Shown here: positions 8,853-16,807 of the stretch, one piece after another
Layout: each line of letters starts with the position of its first letter
Position numbering within the stretch: the stretch's first letter is position 1
From: Streptomyces smyrnaeus
Lineage (GTDB): Bacteria; Actinomycetota; Actinomycetes; Streptomycetales; Streptomycetaceae
Assembly (NCBI RefSeq): GCF_017676345.1
Contig: NZ_JAFFZM010000004.1
Location: 1 to 64,000, forward strand
Length of the DNA: 64,000 nucleotides
Direction: 5' to 3'
Notes under the pieces: model-generated
Databases searched by the model: none
Seen by the model: only the letters and a program-made list of their open reading frames with translations
What the model was told of the DNA's origin: nothing
Program-made: the position numbers and the translations under genes

Positions 8853-9802
8853 AGGCCGCCACAGGAGCCGGGCGCTCCAACAGACGCGGTACGGCAGCCG
8901 GTGTCCTCCTGCTCGTCTGCGCGATGCTCGCCGGTTTGACGGGGTGCTTCGCCACCGAGGACGGGCGGCCCACCGTGGTGGTCACCACCAACATCCTGGG
9001 CGACATCACGCGCGAGGTCGTCGGCGACGAGGCCGAGGTGAAGGTGCTGATGAAACCCAACGCCGACCCGCACTCCTTCGGTGTCTCAGCCGCCGAGGCA
9101 GCACAGATCGAGAGCGCCGACCTGGTGGTCTACAACGGCCTGGGCCTGGAGGAGAACGTGCTGCGCCATGTGGAGGCGGCCAAGGAAGCCGACGTACCCA
9201 CGCTCGGTGTCGCCCGCGAGGTGCACCCCCTCAGCTATCGGACCGACAAGACGGCCGGGCAGCCCGACCCGCACTTCTGGACCGACCCCTCCCGCGTACG
9301 CACCGCGGTCCGGCTCATCGGTGACGCGGTGGCCGAACATGTCGACGGGGTCGACAAGAGCGCCGTCAAGGAGCAGGCCACCGTGTACGGGAAGCAGATC
9401 GGGCAGCTCGACACATGGATGGAGCAGCGCTTCGAGACGATCCCGAAGAGCCGCCGCAAGTTGGTGACCAACCACCATGTGTTCGGATATCTGGCCCGCC
9501 GGTTCGACTTCCAGGTCGTCGGCACCGTGATACCCAGCGGCACCACTCTCGCCTCTCCCAGCGCTGCGGACATGGAAGCGCTCACCACGACCATCGAGAA
9601 GGCCGGAGTCAAGGCGATCTTCGCCGACTCCTCGCAACCCGACCGGCTGGCGCGGGCGCTCAAGAAGGAGAGCGATGTCGAGGTGGCCGTGATCCCGCTG
9701 TTCTCCGAGTCCCTCACGGAAAAGGGGAAGGGCGCCGCCACCTATCTGCAGATGATGCGCGCCAACACGAAGTCGATAGTGCGCGGACTCGCGAAGTCCT
9801 AG
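8849..9802 (+). CDS. aztC: Zinc-binding lipoprotein of the ABC transporter
   Basis: This 317-residue cluster A-I metal-binding protein (ZnuA/AztC family) has a signal peptide with lipobox LTGC (Cys about 31). Expected zinc ligands are visible: His in NADPHSF, His in PDPHFW, His in VTNHHVFGY and Asp in IFADSSQ. The long His-rich loop of ZnuA is absent, and the loop before PDPHFW is short. It starts with TTG, overlapping the previous stop as TTGA, which implies coupled translation. It would take zinc from the AztD-like proteins and present it to AztB. Confidence 0.9.
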   Translation: MKAATGAGRSNRRGTAAGVLLLVCAMLAGLTGCFATEDGRPTVVVTTNILGDITREVVGDEAEVKVLMKPNADPHSFGVSAAEAAQIESADLVVYNGLGLEENVLRHVEAAKEADVPTLGVAREVHPLSYRTDKTAGQPDPHFWTDPSRVRTAVRLIGDAVAEHVDGVDKSAVKEQATVYGKQIGQLDTWMEQRFETIPKSRRKLVTNHHVFGYLARRFDFQVVGTVIPSGTTLASPSAADMEALTTTIEKAGVKAIFADSSQPDRLARALKKESDVEVAVIPLFSESLTEKGKGAATYLQMMRANTKSIVRGLAKS

Positions 9803-9828
9803 TCCCACGAGCACACCGATATGTCTGT

Positions 9829-9848
9829 CCGCCGCTCGTGAGCGGCGG
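9829..9848 (+). other. Hairpin between aztC and aztD
   Basis: CCGCCGCT-CGTG-AGCGGCGG folds to a perfect 8-bp stem with a 4-nt loop, 25 nt before the downstream aztD ATG. No U-tract follows. It could be an RNA processing or stabilising element that alters the ratio of the last gene to the operon, or a partial terminator. Confidence 0.6.
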
Positions 9849-9872
9849 TGGACGAGGAAAGGAAGAACAACC

Positions 9873-11063
9873 ATGAGCAGCAGTGCGCGCGTCCGCAGAG
9901 CGGCGACCTTCTCCGCGCTCCTTTTCACCTCCGTCGTCATGACGGCGTGCGGCGCGGAGGACACGGACACCAAGTCGTCCGCGAAGAGTGGGGACAAGCA
10001 GTCCGCCGCGGCGGTCGAGGACCCTCTCGTCGTCACGCACGACGGCGGGCTCTACGTGCTCGACGGGAAGTCCCTCAAGGTGGTCAAGGACGTACCGCTC
10101 AAGGGATACAACCGGGTGAATCCCGCCGGGGACGACAAGCACGTGATGGTGTCCACCTCGGAGGGCTTCCGGGTGCTGGACGCGACCCGGCAGCAGTTGA
10201 CGGAGACCGAGTTCAAGGGCGCCGAGCCCGGCCACGTGGTGCAGCACGCCGGGAAGACGGTGCTGTTCACCGACGGCACCGGCGAGGTGCGAATATTCGA
10301 CCCGGCCGAACTCGGAAAGAAGAAGCCGAAGGTCGACACCTACACCTCGCCCTCCCCGCACCACGGTGTCGCCGTCGAGTTGGAGAACGGCGAACTCGTC
10401 ACCACGCTGGGCACCGCGAAGAAGCGCAAGGGCATCGTCGTCCTCGACGAGAAGCGCAAGGAGATCACCCGCAACGAGAAGTGCCCCGAGGTGCACGGCG
10501 AGGCGACCGCCAAGGACGAGGCGGTGGTCATCGGCTGCGAGGACGGCGTCCTCCTCTACAAGGACGGGAAGATCACCAAGATCGACAGCCCCACCGAGTA
10601 CGGAAGGATCGGAAACCAGAAGGGCTCCGAGAAGTCCCCCGTCGTGCTCGGCGACTACAAGCAGGACCGGGAGGCCGAACTCGAACGCCCCGAGAAGGTC
10701 TCCCTGATCAACACCGAGACGGGCAAACTGAAGCTGGTCGACCTGGGCACCAGCTACAGCTTCAGGTCCCTGGCCCGCGGCCCCGAGGGGGAGGCGCTGG
10801 TGCTGGGCACGGACGGGAAGATCCACGTCATCGACCCCGAGAAGGGGAAGGTGAGCAGGACCATTCCCGTCGTCGAGGAGTGGCGCGAGCCGCTGGACTG
10901 GCAGCAGGCCCGCCCGGAGATCTTCGTGCGCGACAAGACGGCCTTCGTCACCGACCCCGAGCACAAGAAGCTCTACGCGGTCGATCTGGACTCCGGGAAG
11001 AAGAAGGCCACCGGCACCTTCGAGGAGAAGCCGAACGAGATCACCGGAGTCGTCGCCGAGTAG
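9873..11063 (+). CDS. aztD: Zinc metallochaperone AztD (copy 2)
   Basis: This 396-residue exported lipoprotein has a signal peptide ending VVMTACGAE (lipobox Cys about 27), then a Lys/Ser-rich spacer and beta-propeller-like repeats, such as DPLVVTHDGGLYVLDG near residue 50 and PSPHHGVAVELENG about 163. These match AztD, the chaperone that loads AztC with zinc. A good ribosome binding site (GAGGAAAGG) precedes the ATG. It follows aztC by 70 nt that contain a hairpin, so it may be expressed at a different level from copy 1. Confidence 0.82.
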   Translation: MSSSARVRRAATFSALLFTSVVMTACGAEDTDTKSSAKSGDKQSAAAVEDPLVVTHDGGLYVLDGKSLKVVKDVPLKGYNRVNPAGDDKHVMVSTSEGFRVLDATRQQLTETEFKGAEPGHVVQHAGKTVLFTDGTGEVRIFDPAELGKKKPKVDTYTSPSPHHGVAVELENGELVTTLGTAKKRKGIVVLDEKRKEITRNEKCPEVHGEATAKDEAVVIGCEDGVLLYKDGKITKIDSPTEYGRIGNQKGSEKSPVVLGDYKQDREAELERPEKVSLINTETGKLKLVDLGTSYSFRSLARGPEGEALVLGTDGKIHVIDPEKGKVSRTIPVVEEWREPLDWQQARPEIFVRDKTAFVTDPEHKKLYAVDLDSGKKKATGTFEEKPNEITGVVAE

Positions 11064-11147
11064 CCCCGGCAGACCGACTCGGTACGCCCCACCCAGGGCG
11101 CCCGGTCGACGCGGCACGGCAGTCCGGCCGTACCCGTCGACCGGGCC

Positions 11148-11170
11148 GTCCTCCCGGCCTCCGGGAGGAC
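11148..11170. terminator. Terminator between convergent aztD and PucR genes
   Basis: GTCCTCCCGG-CCT-CCGGGAGGAC is a perfect 10-bp stem with a 3-nt loop between two convergent genes. It lacks a U-tract, as is usual in Streptomyces. Confidence 0.7.
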
Positions 11171-11321
11171 CGCGACCGTATCCCTGCGCCGCCCGGTGGC
11201 AAGCGGATGAGCGGCTGCCTGTACCGGTGTCAACCCGACTCCCGGCAGCCCGCGCGCGATTGGTCCTCCCTTGGTCGAGAAGGCGCTGGCGGCCGGAGCC
11301 CTGAGCATGCGTCGGGGGCCA

Positions 11322-12920
11322 TCAGCGTGCGTCGACGACCATCAGCGCGGTGTGCAGCGAGGTGCGTGACTCGGCGCTGTCGAGGGAGACGCCCAGGATC
11401 TTCTCGATGCTGCGCAGCCGGCTGTAGAGGGTGGGCCGGCTCAGCCCGGTGAGGCGGGCGGTGTGTGTCTTGGAGCCGGAGCAGTCGAGATGGGTGCGCA
11501 GGAGGCCCAGCAGGTCCTCGCCGGTGCGCGCGTCGTGGTCGAGCAGGCGACCCAGCTCCGTCTCGGCGAACGCCTGGAGGCGGTGGTCGTCGCGGAGCAG
11601 GGCGACCAGTCCGCGCAGCCGCACATCGGTCGAGCGGTAGAGGCGGTCGGTCTCCGGCATGGTCAGGCCGACCTCGGCGACGTGCTCCGCCTCGGCGAGG
11701 CCCTGGGCGGCTCCGACGAGGCTGGAGGAGGCGGGCGCGGTACCGGCGGCCCAGCCGTCGGTACCGCGCCGGCCGGTCAACCGCTCGCGCAGCCCGGTGC
11801 TGACGGCGCCGAGTGTCTGCTCGGGGCCCTTCGCCGCGCATGAGACGACCGCTGAGACCGTTCCCGCACGGCGGATGGAGGCGAGCGCGCTCTCTCCGGC
11901 GGCGGCCACCGCCTGGCGGACGGCGGCCAGCAGCCGCCGGTCGGCCTCGCCCTGGGTCAGTGCGTCGGTGCCGGGACGTTGCGGCACACGGACGGACAGC
12001 GGCGCGTAACGGCTGCTGGGGGTGAGCCCCAGCGCGGTCGCCCGGGCCATGGCCTCGGTCTCCTCGCCGACCCGGCCGCTCAGCAGATCGTCGAGCAGAC
12101 CGCCGAGTGCCTGGACCACGAGGGCGTCGCGCTCCTGCTGGATCATCCGGTGCAGTTGCAGCGACTGTGCGGCCCGTTCCAGCACCATGCGGGCGCGGGA
12201 GGTGTCCGCCGTCCCGGCGGGCAGCACGAGGCGGCCCCACCGCTCGGAGCCGACGCCCACCGGGACGGAGGACCAGGTGGGGCCGGCGGTGGAGGCGCCC
12301 GCCGTGTCGTGGAGGCGGGAGCGCTCGGCCCACTGGTGCAGCAGGACCGCGGTCGGGGTGTCCAGCGCGCAGAACGCCAGCACATGCCTGCTGACGTCCT
12401 CCAGAACGAGGGGGGCGCCCAGGGTCTGTGCCGCCCGCGTGACGATGTCCGTGGTGGAGGCCCGGGCGAGGTTGAGCGAGGTGAACACTTCGTGGGTGGT
12501 GCGGGCGAACTCGACCTCTTCGTACTGGTCGGCCACGATCAGCCGGTGCACCTGCTGGGTGACCTCGATGAACCGGGTCCTTCGGGCCAATGCCACCACC
12601 GGCAGGGAGAGGGAGTCGGCGAGGGCCCCCAACTGCTCGGGCACGGTGTCGAGGTGGGTGCCCAGCTCGACGACGAGACCCGCCACACCCTGCGCGGCCA
12701 GCCTGGTCAGATAGGTCCTGGCCTGCTGTGCACCGTCGGCCAGGGGGAGCCCGGTGGTCAGGACCAGCTCCCCGCCCTCCAGCAGGTCGGTGAGGTCGGT
12801 GAGGTCGCTGATGTGCACCCAGCGGACCGGCCGGTCCAGGTGCGCGTGGCCACCGACGATCTGCGGCCGGCCCGCGTCCATGGCGGACAGCTGGAGGATC
12901 TCCCGAATGGTCGGCTGCAT
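11322..12920 (-). CDS. PucR family transcriptional regulator
   Basis: This is a 532-residue regulator. The N-terminal PucR ligand domain begins TIREILQL and continues through VRWVHISDLTDLTDLLEGGELVLTTG (in parts, about 5-120). A middle GGDEF-like CdaR region follows, and the C-terminal PucR-type helix-turn-helix reads LTGLSRPTLYSRLRSIEKI (about 490-510). The family responds to nitrogen-containing metabolites such as purines, amino acids and polyamines. It is divergent from the mmsA and aminotransferase genes and separated from them by a 135-bp gap with a perfect palindrome at its own start codon. It probably regulates that catabolic pair and itself. Confidence 0.88.
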   Translation of the reverse strand: MQPTIREILQLSAMDAGRPQIVGGHAHLDRPVRWVHISDLTDLTDLLEGGELVLTTGLPLADGAQQARTYLTRLAAQGVAGLVVELGTHLDTVPEQLGALADSLSLPVVALARRTRFIEVTQQVHRLIVADQYEEVEFARTTHEVFTSLNLARASTTDIVTRAAQTLGAPLVLEDVSRHVLAFCALDTPTAVLLHQWAERSRLHDTAGASTAGPTWSSVPVGVGSERWGRLVLPAGTADTSRARMVLERAAQSLQLHRMIQQERDALVVQALGGLLDDLLSGRVGEETEAMARATALGLTPSSRYAPLSVRVPQRPGTDALTQGEADRRLLAAVRQAVAAAGESALASIRRAGTVSAVVSCAAKGPEQTLGAVSTGLRERLTGRRGTDGWAAGTAPASSSLVGAAQGLAEAEHVAEVGLTMPETDRLYRSTDVRLRGLVALLRDDHRLQAFAETELGRLLDHDARTGEDLLGLLRTHLDCSGSKTHTARLTGLSRPTLYSRLRSIEKILGVSLDSAESRTSLHTALMVVDAR

Positions 12921-12934
12921 TTACGCATCGTAAA
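12920..12934. promoter_or_regulatory. Palindrome at the PucR gene start
   Basis: TTTACG-CAT-CGTAAA is a perfect 6-3-6 inverted repeat that abuts the PucR start codon and lies about 120 bp from the divergent dehydrogenase start. Its position suits an autoregulatory operator. No functional data are visible in the sequence. Confidence 0.55.
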
Positions 12935-13055
12935 CAATCCCTGGCTCAGCTGTACAGAACGTCGGGGAGGGTTCTGGCAGCCTCTGAACAGGCAGCGGGT
13001 CCGCACCGGGCCGCGGTCTGCCTGCTGTGAGCGATCGAGCGAGGGTGAGGAAGCC

Positions 13056-14561
13056 GTGGCAACCAGCGATCTGACACGTGTCGGCCATTGGGTCGACAAC
13101 AAGGCGTTCCCGGGCAACGGCGGACGGGTTGCCGAGGTGACCAACCCGGCGACCGGTGCGGTGACGCGCGAGGTGGCGCTTGCCGACGCGGCGGACTCCC
13201 GCACGGTGATCGAGGCGGCCGCGACCGCCTTTCCGGCCTGGCGTGACACCTCGCTGGCCAAGCGCGTCGCGATCGTCTTCCGTTTCCGCGAACTGCTCAA
13301 CCAGCGCAAGGACGAGCTCGCCGAGATCATCACGAACGAGCACGGCAAGGTTCTGTCGGACGCGTTGGGCGAGGTCACCCGCGGCCAGGAGGTCGTGGAG
13401 TTCGCCTGCGGCATCCCGCACCTGCTCAAGGGCGGCTTCAGCGAGAACGCCTCGACCGAGGTGGATGTGCACTCGGCCCGGCAGCCGCTGGGAGTGGTGG
13501 GCATCATCGCACCGTTCAACTTCCCCGCGATGGTGCCCATGTGGTTCTTCCCCATAGCCATCGCGGCGGGCAACACCGTGGTGCTCAAGCCGAGCGAGAA
13601 GGACCCGTCGGCCGCGCTGTGGCTGGCCGAGCTGTGGGCCGAGGCGGGGCTGCCCGCCGGTGTCTTCAATGTGCTGCAGGGCGACAAGGTCGCGGTCGAC
13701 GAGCTGCTGTCCCACCGCTCCGTCAAGGCCGTCAGCTTTGTCGGCTCCACCCCGATCGCCCAGTACGTGTACGCGACGGGGACCGCCAACGGCAAGCGGG
13801 TCCAGGCCCTCGGCGGGGCGAAGAACCACGCCGTCGTCCTGCCCGACGCCGACCTGGACCTGGCGGCGGACGCCATGGTCAACGCCGGATTCGGGTCCGC
13901 GGGCGAGCGCTGCATGGCCATCTCGGCCGTGGTGGCGGTCGGCGCCGTCGCCGACGAACTCGTCGAGAAGATCGCCGAGCGGGCCCGGGGCATCCGCACC
14001 GGCGACGGCACCCGGGGTTGCGACATGGGGCCGCTGGTGACCGCCGCGCACCGCGACCGGGTCGCCTCCTACATCGACCGGGCCGAGCAGGACGGCGCGA
14101 GTCTGGTCGTGGACGGCCGCCGGGTCGGCGCCGACGGCGGCCCGGACGGTTTCTGGCTCGGCCCCACGCTGATCGACCACGTCACCACCGATATGAGCTG
14201 CTACCGGGACGAGATCTTCGGGCCGGTCCTGTCCGTCCTGCGGGCGGACTCCTACGACGAGGCGCTCGAACTGATCAACACGAACCCCTACGGCAACGGA
14301 ACCGCGATCTTCACCAACGACGGCGGCGCCGCCCGGCGCTTCCAGAACGAGGTCGAGGTCGGCATGGTCGGCATCAATGTGCCGATCCCCGTACCGATGG
14401 CCTACTACAGCTTCGGCGGCTGGAAGAGCTCGCTGTTCGGCGACACCCACGCACACGGCACCGAGGGCGTGCACTTCTTCACCCGCGGCAAGGTCGTCAC
14501 CTCCCGCTGGCGGGCCCCCAGCCAGGGCGGCCTCAACCTCGGCTTCCCGCAGACGGCCTGA
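13056..14561 (+). CDS. mmsA: CoA-acylating methylmalonate-semialdehyde dehydrogenase
   Basis: This 501-residue aldehyde dehydrogenase oxidises (methyl)malonate semialdehyde to propionyl-CoA or acetyl-CoA with NAD and CoA. The catalytic Cys lies in GSAGERCMAIS (about 289). Other family motifs are IIAPFNFPAMVPMWFFPIA, the NAD-binding FVGSTPIAQYVY and C-terminal PYGNGTAIFTNDGG. The frame is open far upstream, but GTG at 13056 has a TGAGGAAG ribosome binding site and gives the usual length. The aminotransferase gene follows 13 nt later. The pair would degrade beta-amino acids or intermediates of valine or thymine, regulated by the divergent PucR protein. Confidence 0.92.
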   Translation: MATSDLTRVGHWVDNKAFPGNGGRVAEVTNPATGAVTREVALADAADSRTVIEAAATAFPAWRDTSLAKRVAIVFRFRELLNQRKDELAEIITNEHGKVLSDALGEVTRGQEVVEFACGIPHLLKGGFSENASTEVDVHSARQPLGVVGIIAPFNFPAMVPMWFFPIAIAAGNTVVLKPSEKDPSAALWLAELWAEAGLPAGVFNVLQGDKVAVDELLSHRSVKAVSFVGSTPIAQYVYATGTANGKRVQALGGAKNHAVVLPDADLDLAADAMVNAGFGSAGERCMAISAVVAVGAVADELVEKIAERARGIRTGDGTRGCDMGPLVTAAHRDRVASYIDRAEQDGASLVVDGRRVGADGGPDGFWLGPTLIDHVTTDMSCYRDEIFGPVLSVLRADSYDEALELINTNPYGNGTAIFTNDGGAARRFQNEVEVGMVGINVPIPVPMAYYSFGGWKSSLFGDTHAHGTEGVHFFTRGKVVTSRWRAPSQGGLNLGFPQTA

Positions 14562-14574
14562 ACGGAGGCACGGC

Positions 14575-15972
14575 ATGACACTCCCGCCGAGCGCACCCGA
14601 CGCCCGGGCCACCGCCCGGACCTACGAGCTCGACCGCCGCCACGTCTTCCACTCCTGGTCGGCCCAGGCCGAACTGGACCCGATGGTCATCACCCGCGCC
14701 GAGGGCTGCTACGTGTGGGACGGCGAGGGCAACCGGCTGCTCGACTTCTCCTCCCAACTGGTCAACACCAACATCGGCCACCAGCACCCCTACGTCGTGG
14801 AAGCCATCGCCCACCAGGCCCGCACCCTGGCCACCGTCGCCCCGCAGCACGCCAACGACCAGCGCTCCCAAGCCGCCCGGCTGATCTGCGAACGCGCTCC
14901 GGGCGATCTCGACCGGGTCTTCTTCACCAACGGCGGCGCGGACGCCAACGAGCATGCCGTGCGGATGGCCCGGCTGACCACCGGCCGCCCCAAGGTCCTG
15001 TCCCGCTACCGCTCCTACCACGGCGGAACCCAGACCGCGATCAATCTGACCGGAGACCCGCGCCGCTGGCCCAACGACAACGGGGACTCCGGCGTCGTCC
15101 ACTTCTTCGGCCCGTATCTGTACCGCAGCCACTTCGACGCCGAGACCGAGGCGGAGGAGTGCCGGCGTGCGCTGGCACATCTGGAGCAGGTCATCGAGCT
15201 GGAGGGCCCGCAGACCGTCGCGGCGATCCTGCTGGAGGCCGTCCCCGGCACCGCCGGGATCATGCTGCCCCCGCCGGGCTACCTCGCGGGCGTGCGGGAG
15301 CTGTGCGACAAGTACGGCATCGTGTTCATCGTCGACGAGGTGATGACCGGGTTCGGCCGCACCGGCGCCTGGTTCGTCTGCGACGACGAGGGCGTCGTCC
15401 CCGACCTGCTGACCTTCGCCAAGGGCGTCAACTCCGGCTATGTACCGCTCGGCGGCGTCGTCCTGGGCGACCGGATCGCCGACCACTTCGCGCACCGCCC
15501 CTATCCGGGCGGGCTCACCTACTCGGGGCACCCCCTGGCGTGCGCGGCAGCCGCCGCGGCCATCACCGTCATGGAACGCGACGGCATCATCGACAACGCC
15601 CGGCGCATCGGCACCGAGGTGATCGGCCCCGAACTCGCCCGGCTCGCACGGGAGCACCCCAGTGTGGGAGAGGTCCGCGGGCGCGGCGTCTTCTGGGCCG
15701 TCGAACTGGTCACCGACCGTAACACCCGGCAGCCCGTGGCGCCGAGCGGGGGCAGCAGCCCGGTGATGGCCGAGGCCGTCCGTACGGCGAAGAAGCTGGG
15801 CCTGCTGCCCTTCACCAACTCCAACCGCATCCATCTCGTGCCGCCGTGCACCATCACCGAGTCCGAGGCCCGCGAGGGCCTGCGCATCCTCGACGAGGTC
15901 CTCGACCGGGTGGACACCCTCGTCCAGGGGACGCGAGAGGACTCCGACCGCTGGAACCTCCGGACGCCTTGA
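14575..15972 (+). CDS. Class III aminotransferase (beta-amino acid type)
   Basis: This 465-residue PLP enzyme of fold type I has the PLP Asp in FIVDEVMTGFGRTG and the Schiff-base Lys in TFAKGVNSGYVPLGG (about 286). GGADANEHAVRMARL binds the cofactor phosphate. It resembles beta-alanine or 3-aminoisobutyrate:pyruvate aminotransferases, and its product aldehyde would be the substrate of the upstream MmsA. Start ATG has a GGAGG 10 nt upstream. The exact amine donor cannot be read from sequence: taurine- and omega-amino-acid enzymes look alike. Confidence 0.88.
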   Translation: MTLPPSAPDARATARTYELDRRHVFHSWSAQAELDPMVITRAEGCYVWDGEGNRLLDFSSQLVNTNIGHQHPYVVEAIAHQARTLATVAPQHANDQRSQAARLICERAPGDLDRVFFTNGGADANEHAVRMARLTTGRPKVLSRYRSYHGGTQTAINLTGDPRRWPNDNGDSGVVHFFGPYLYRSHFDAETEAEECRRALAHLEQVIELEGPQTVAAILLEAVPGTAGIMLPPPGYLAGVRELCDKYGIVFIVDEVMTGFGRTGAWFVCDDEGVVPDLLTFAKGVNSGYVPLGGVVLGDRIADHFAHRPYPGGLTYSGHPLACAAAAAAITVMERDGIIDNARRIGTEVIGPELARLAREHPSVGEVRGRGVFWAVELVTDRNTRQPVAPSGGSSPVMAEAVRTAKKLGLLPFTNSNRIHLVPPCTITESEAREGLRILDEVLDRVDTLVQGTREDSDRWNLRTP

Positions 15973-16024
15973 GGCGTTCCCCGATGCTCCCGCGTCCCCT
16001 CCTGGACCGCTGGGCGGCCGGCTG

Positions 16025-16663
16025 TCACCACTTCAGGGCGGTCACCGTGAACAGGCCGCCGCACACCCGCGGCTGGTCGCTCTGGGCGACCAGGGCCTTC
16101 CCGGTGCCCGGCGGATAGACCTTGAGGGAGTGCGGCCTCGCCCAGCAGGAGCCGTCGCCGGTGCCGTCGTCACCGCCCTCGTCGGCGGTGTGGAGCGTCG
16201 CATGCGCCCGGGTGAGGGGCTGCAGGGTGACCGTTTCGCCGGCGCGGCCGTCAGGGGCGGCGGCCTCGCCGATGGTGTCGCCGTCCTCGCCGAGCAAGAA
16301 CACCCGGGGACGGCCCTTGATCAGGCATGCGCTGTCCGTCTTGTTCTTCAACGTCAAGTCGTAGTCCCGGCCGTCCGCCGCTCCCGGGCTGCGTTCGACG
16401 GCCAGGGTCAGATCCGCGGCGGCACACCGCGGTGTGCCGCCACCGTCGGCGTTCTTCTTGCCGTCCGGCGAAGCGGACGGGGACGCTTCACGGGCGCCCG
16501 ACGCCTGCGCGCCCGAGCCGTCGTCCGAACCGTCGTCGCCGCTGCTGCACGCGGCGGTCGCCGCGAGCAGCACCGCCGCGCCCACCGCTGCCGTCCGCCG
16601 TCGCCACGACAGAGTGGCTGCGCTGCCGGCCCCGTCCGTGGCGACGGCTTGTCTCCGAGTCAT
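16025..16663 (-). CDS. DUF4232-type secreted lipoprotein
   Basis: This 212-residue lipoprotein has a basic N-terminus, a hydrophobic core and lipobox ATAACSS (Cys about 39), then an Asp/Gly/Ser-rich linker and a C-terminal domain of about 125 residues. That domain has four cysteines (TPRCAAADL, SACLIKG, GSCWARP, RVCGGLF) and the beta-sandwich look of DUF4232, a Streptomyces family of unknown role. ATG at 16663 places the signal peptide correctly. The frame stays open far upstream, antisense to the next kinase gene, and that extension is not coding. Confidence 0.8.
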   Translation of the reverse strand: MTRRQAVATDGAGSAATLSWRRRTAAVGAAVLLAATAACSSGDDGSDDGSGAQASGAREASPSASPDGKKNADGGGTPRCAAADLTLAVERSPGAADGRDYDLTLKNKTDSACLIKGRPRVFLLGEDGDTIGEAAAPDGRAGETVTLQPLTRAHATLHTADEGGDDGTGDGSCWARPHSLKVYPPGTGKALVAQSDQPRVCGGLFTVTALKW

Positions 16664-16807
16664 GATCGGCGCCTGCCCCGAACCACACTCCGCCATACCT
16701 GCCGGTGCGGGGGCTGTCGGCGCGCGTCTCCATCTCTGGTTAGAGGCGACGATCGCCCTGCGGCCGGATGCTCCCGGCGTTTCGGCAGCCATAGCCTGAA
16801 GCACATC

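Noticed and set aside
16130..16807. In-frame extension upstream of the tandem kinase
   Set aside because: It overlaps the DUF4232 gene antisense and has no domain. The ATG at 16808 gives a proper N-terminal membrane helix.
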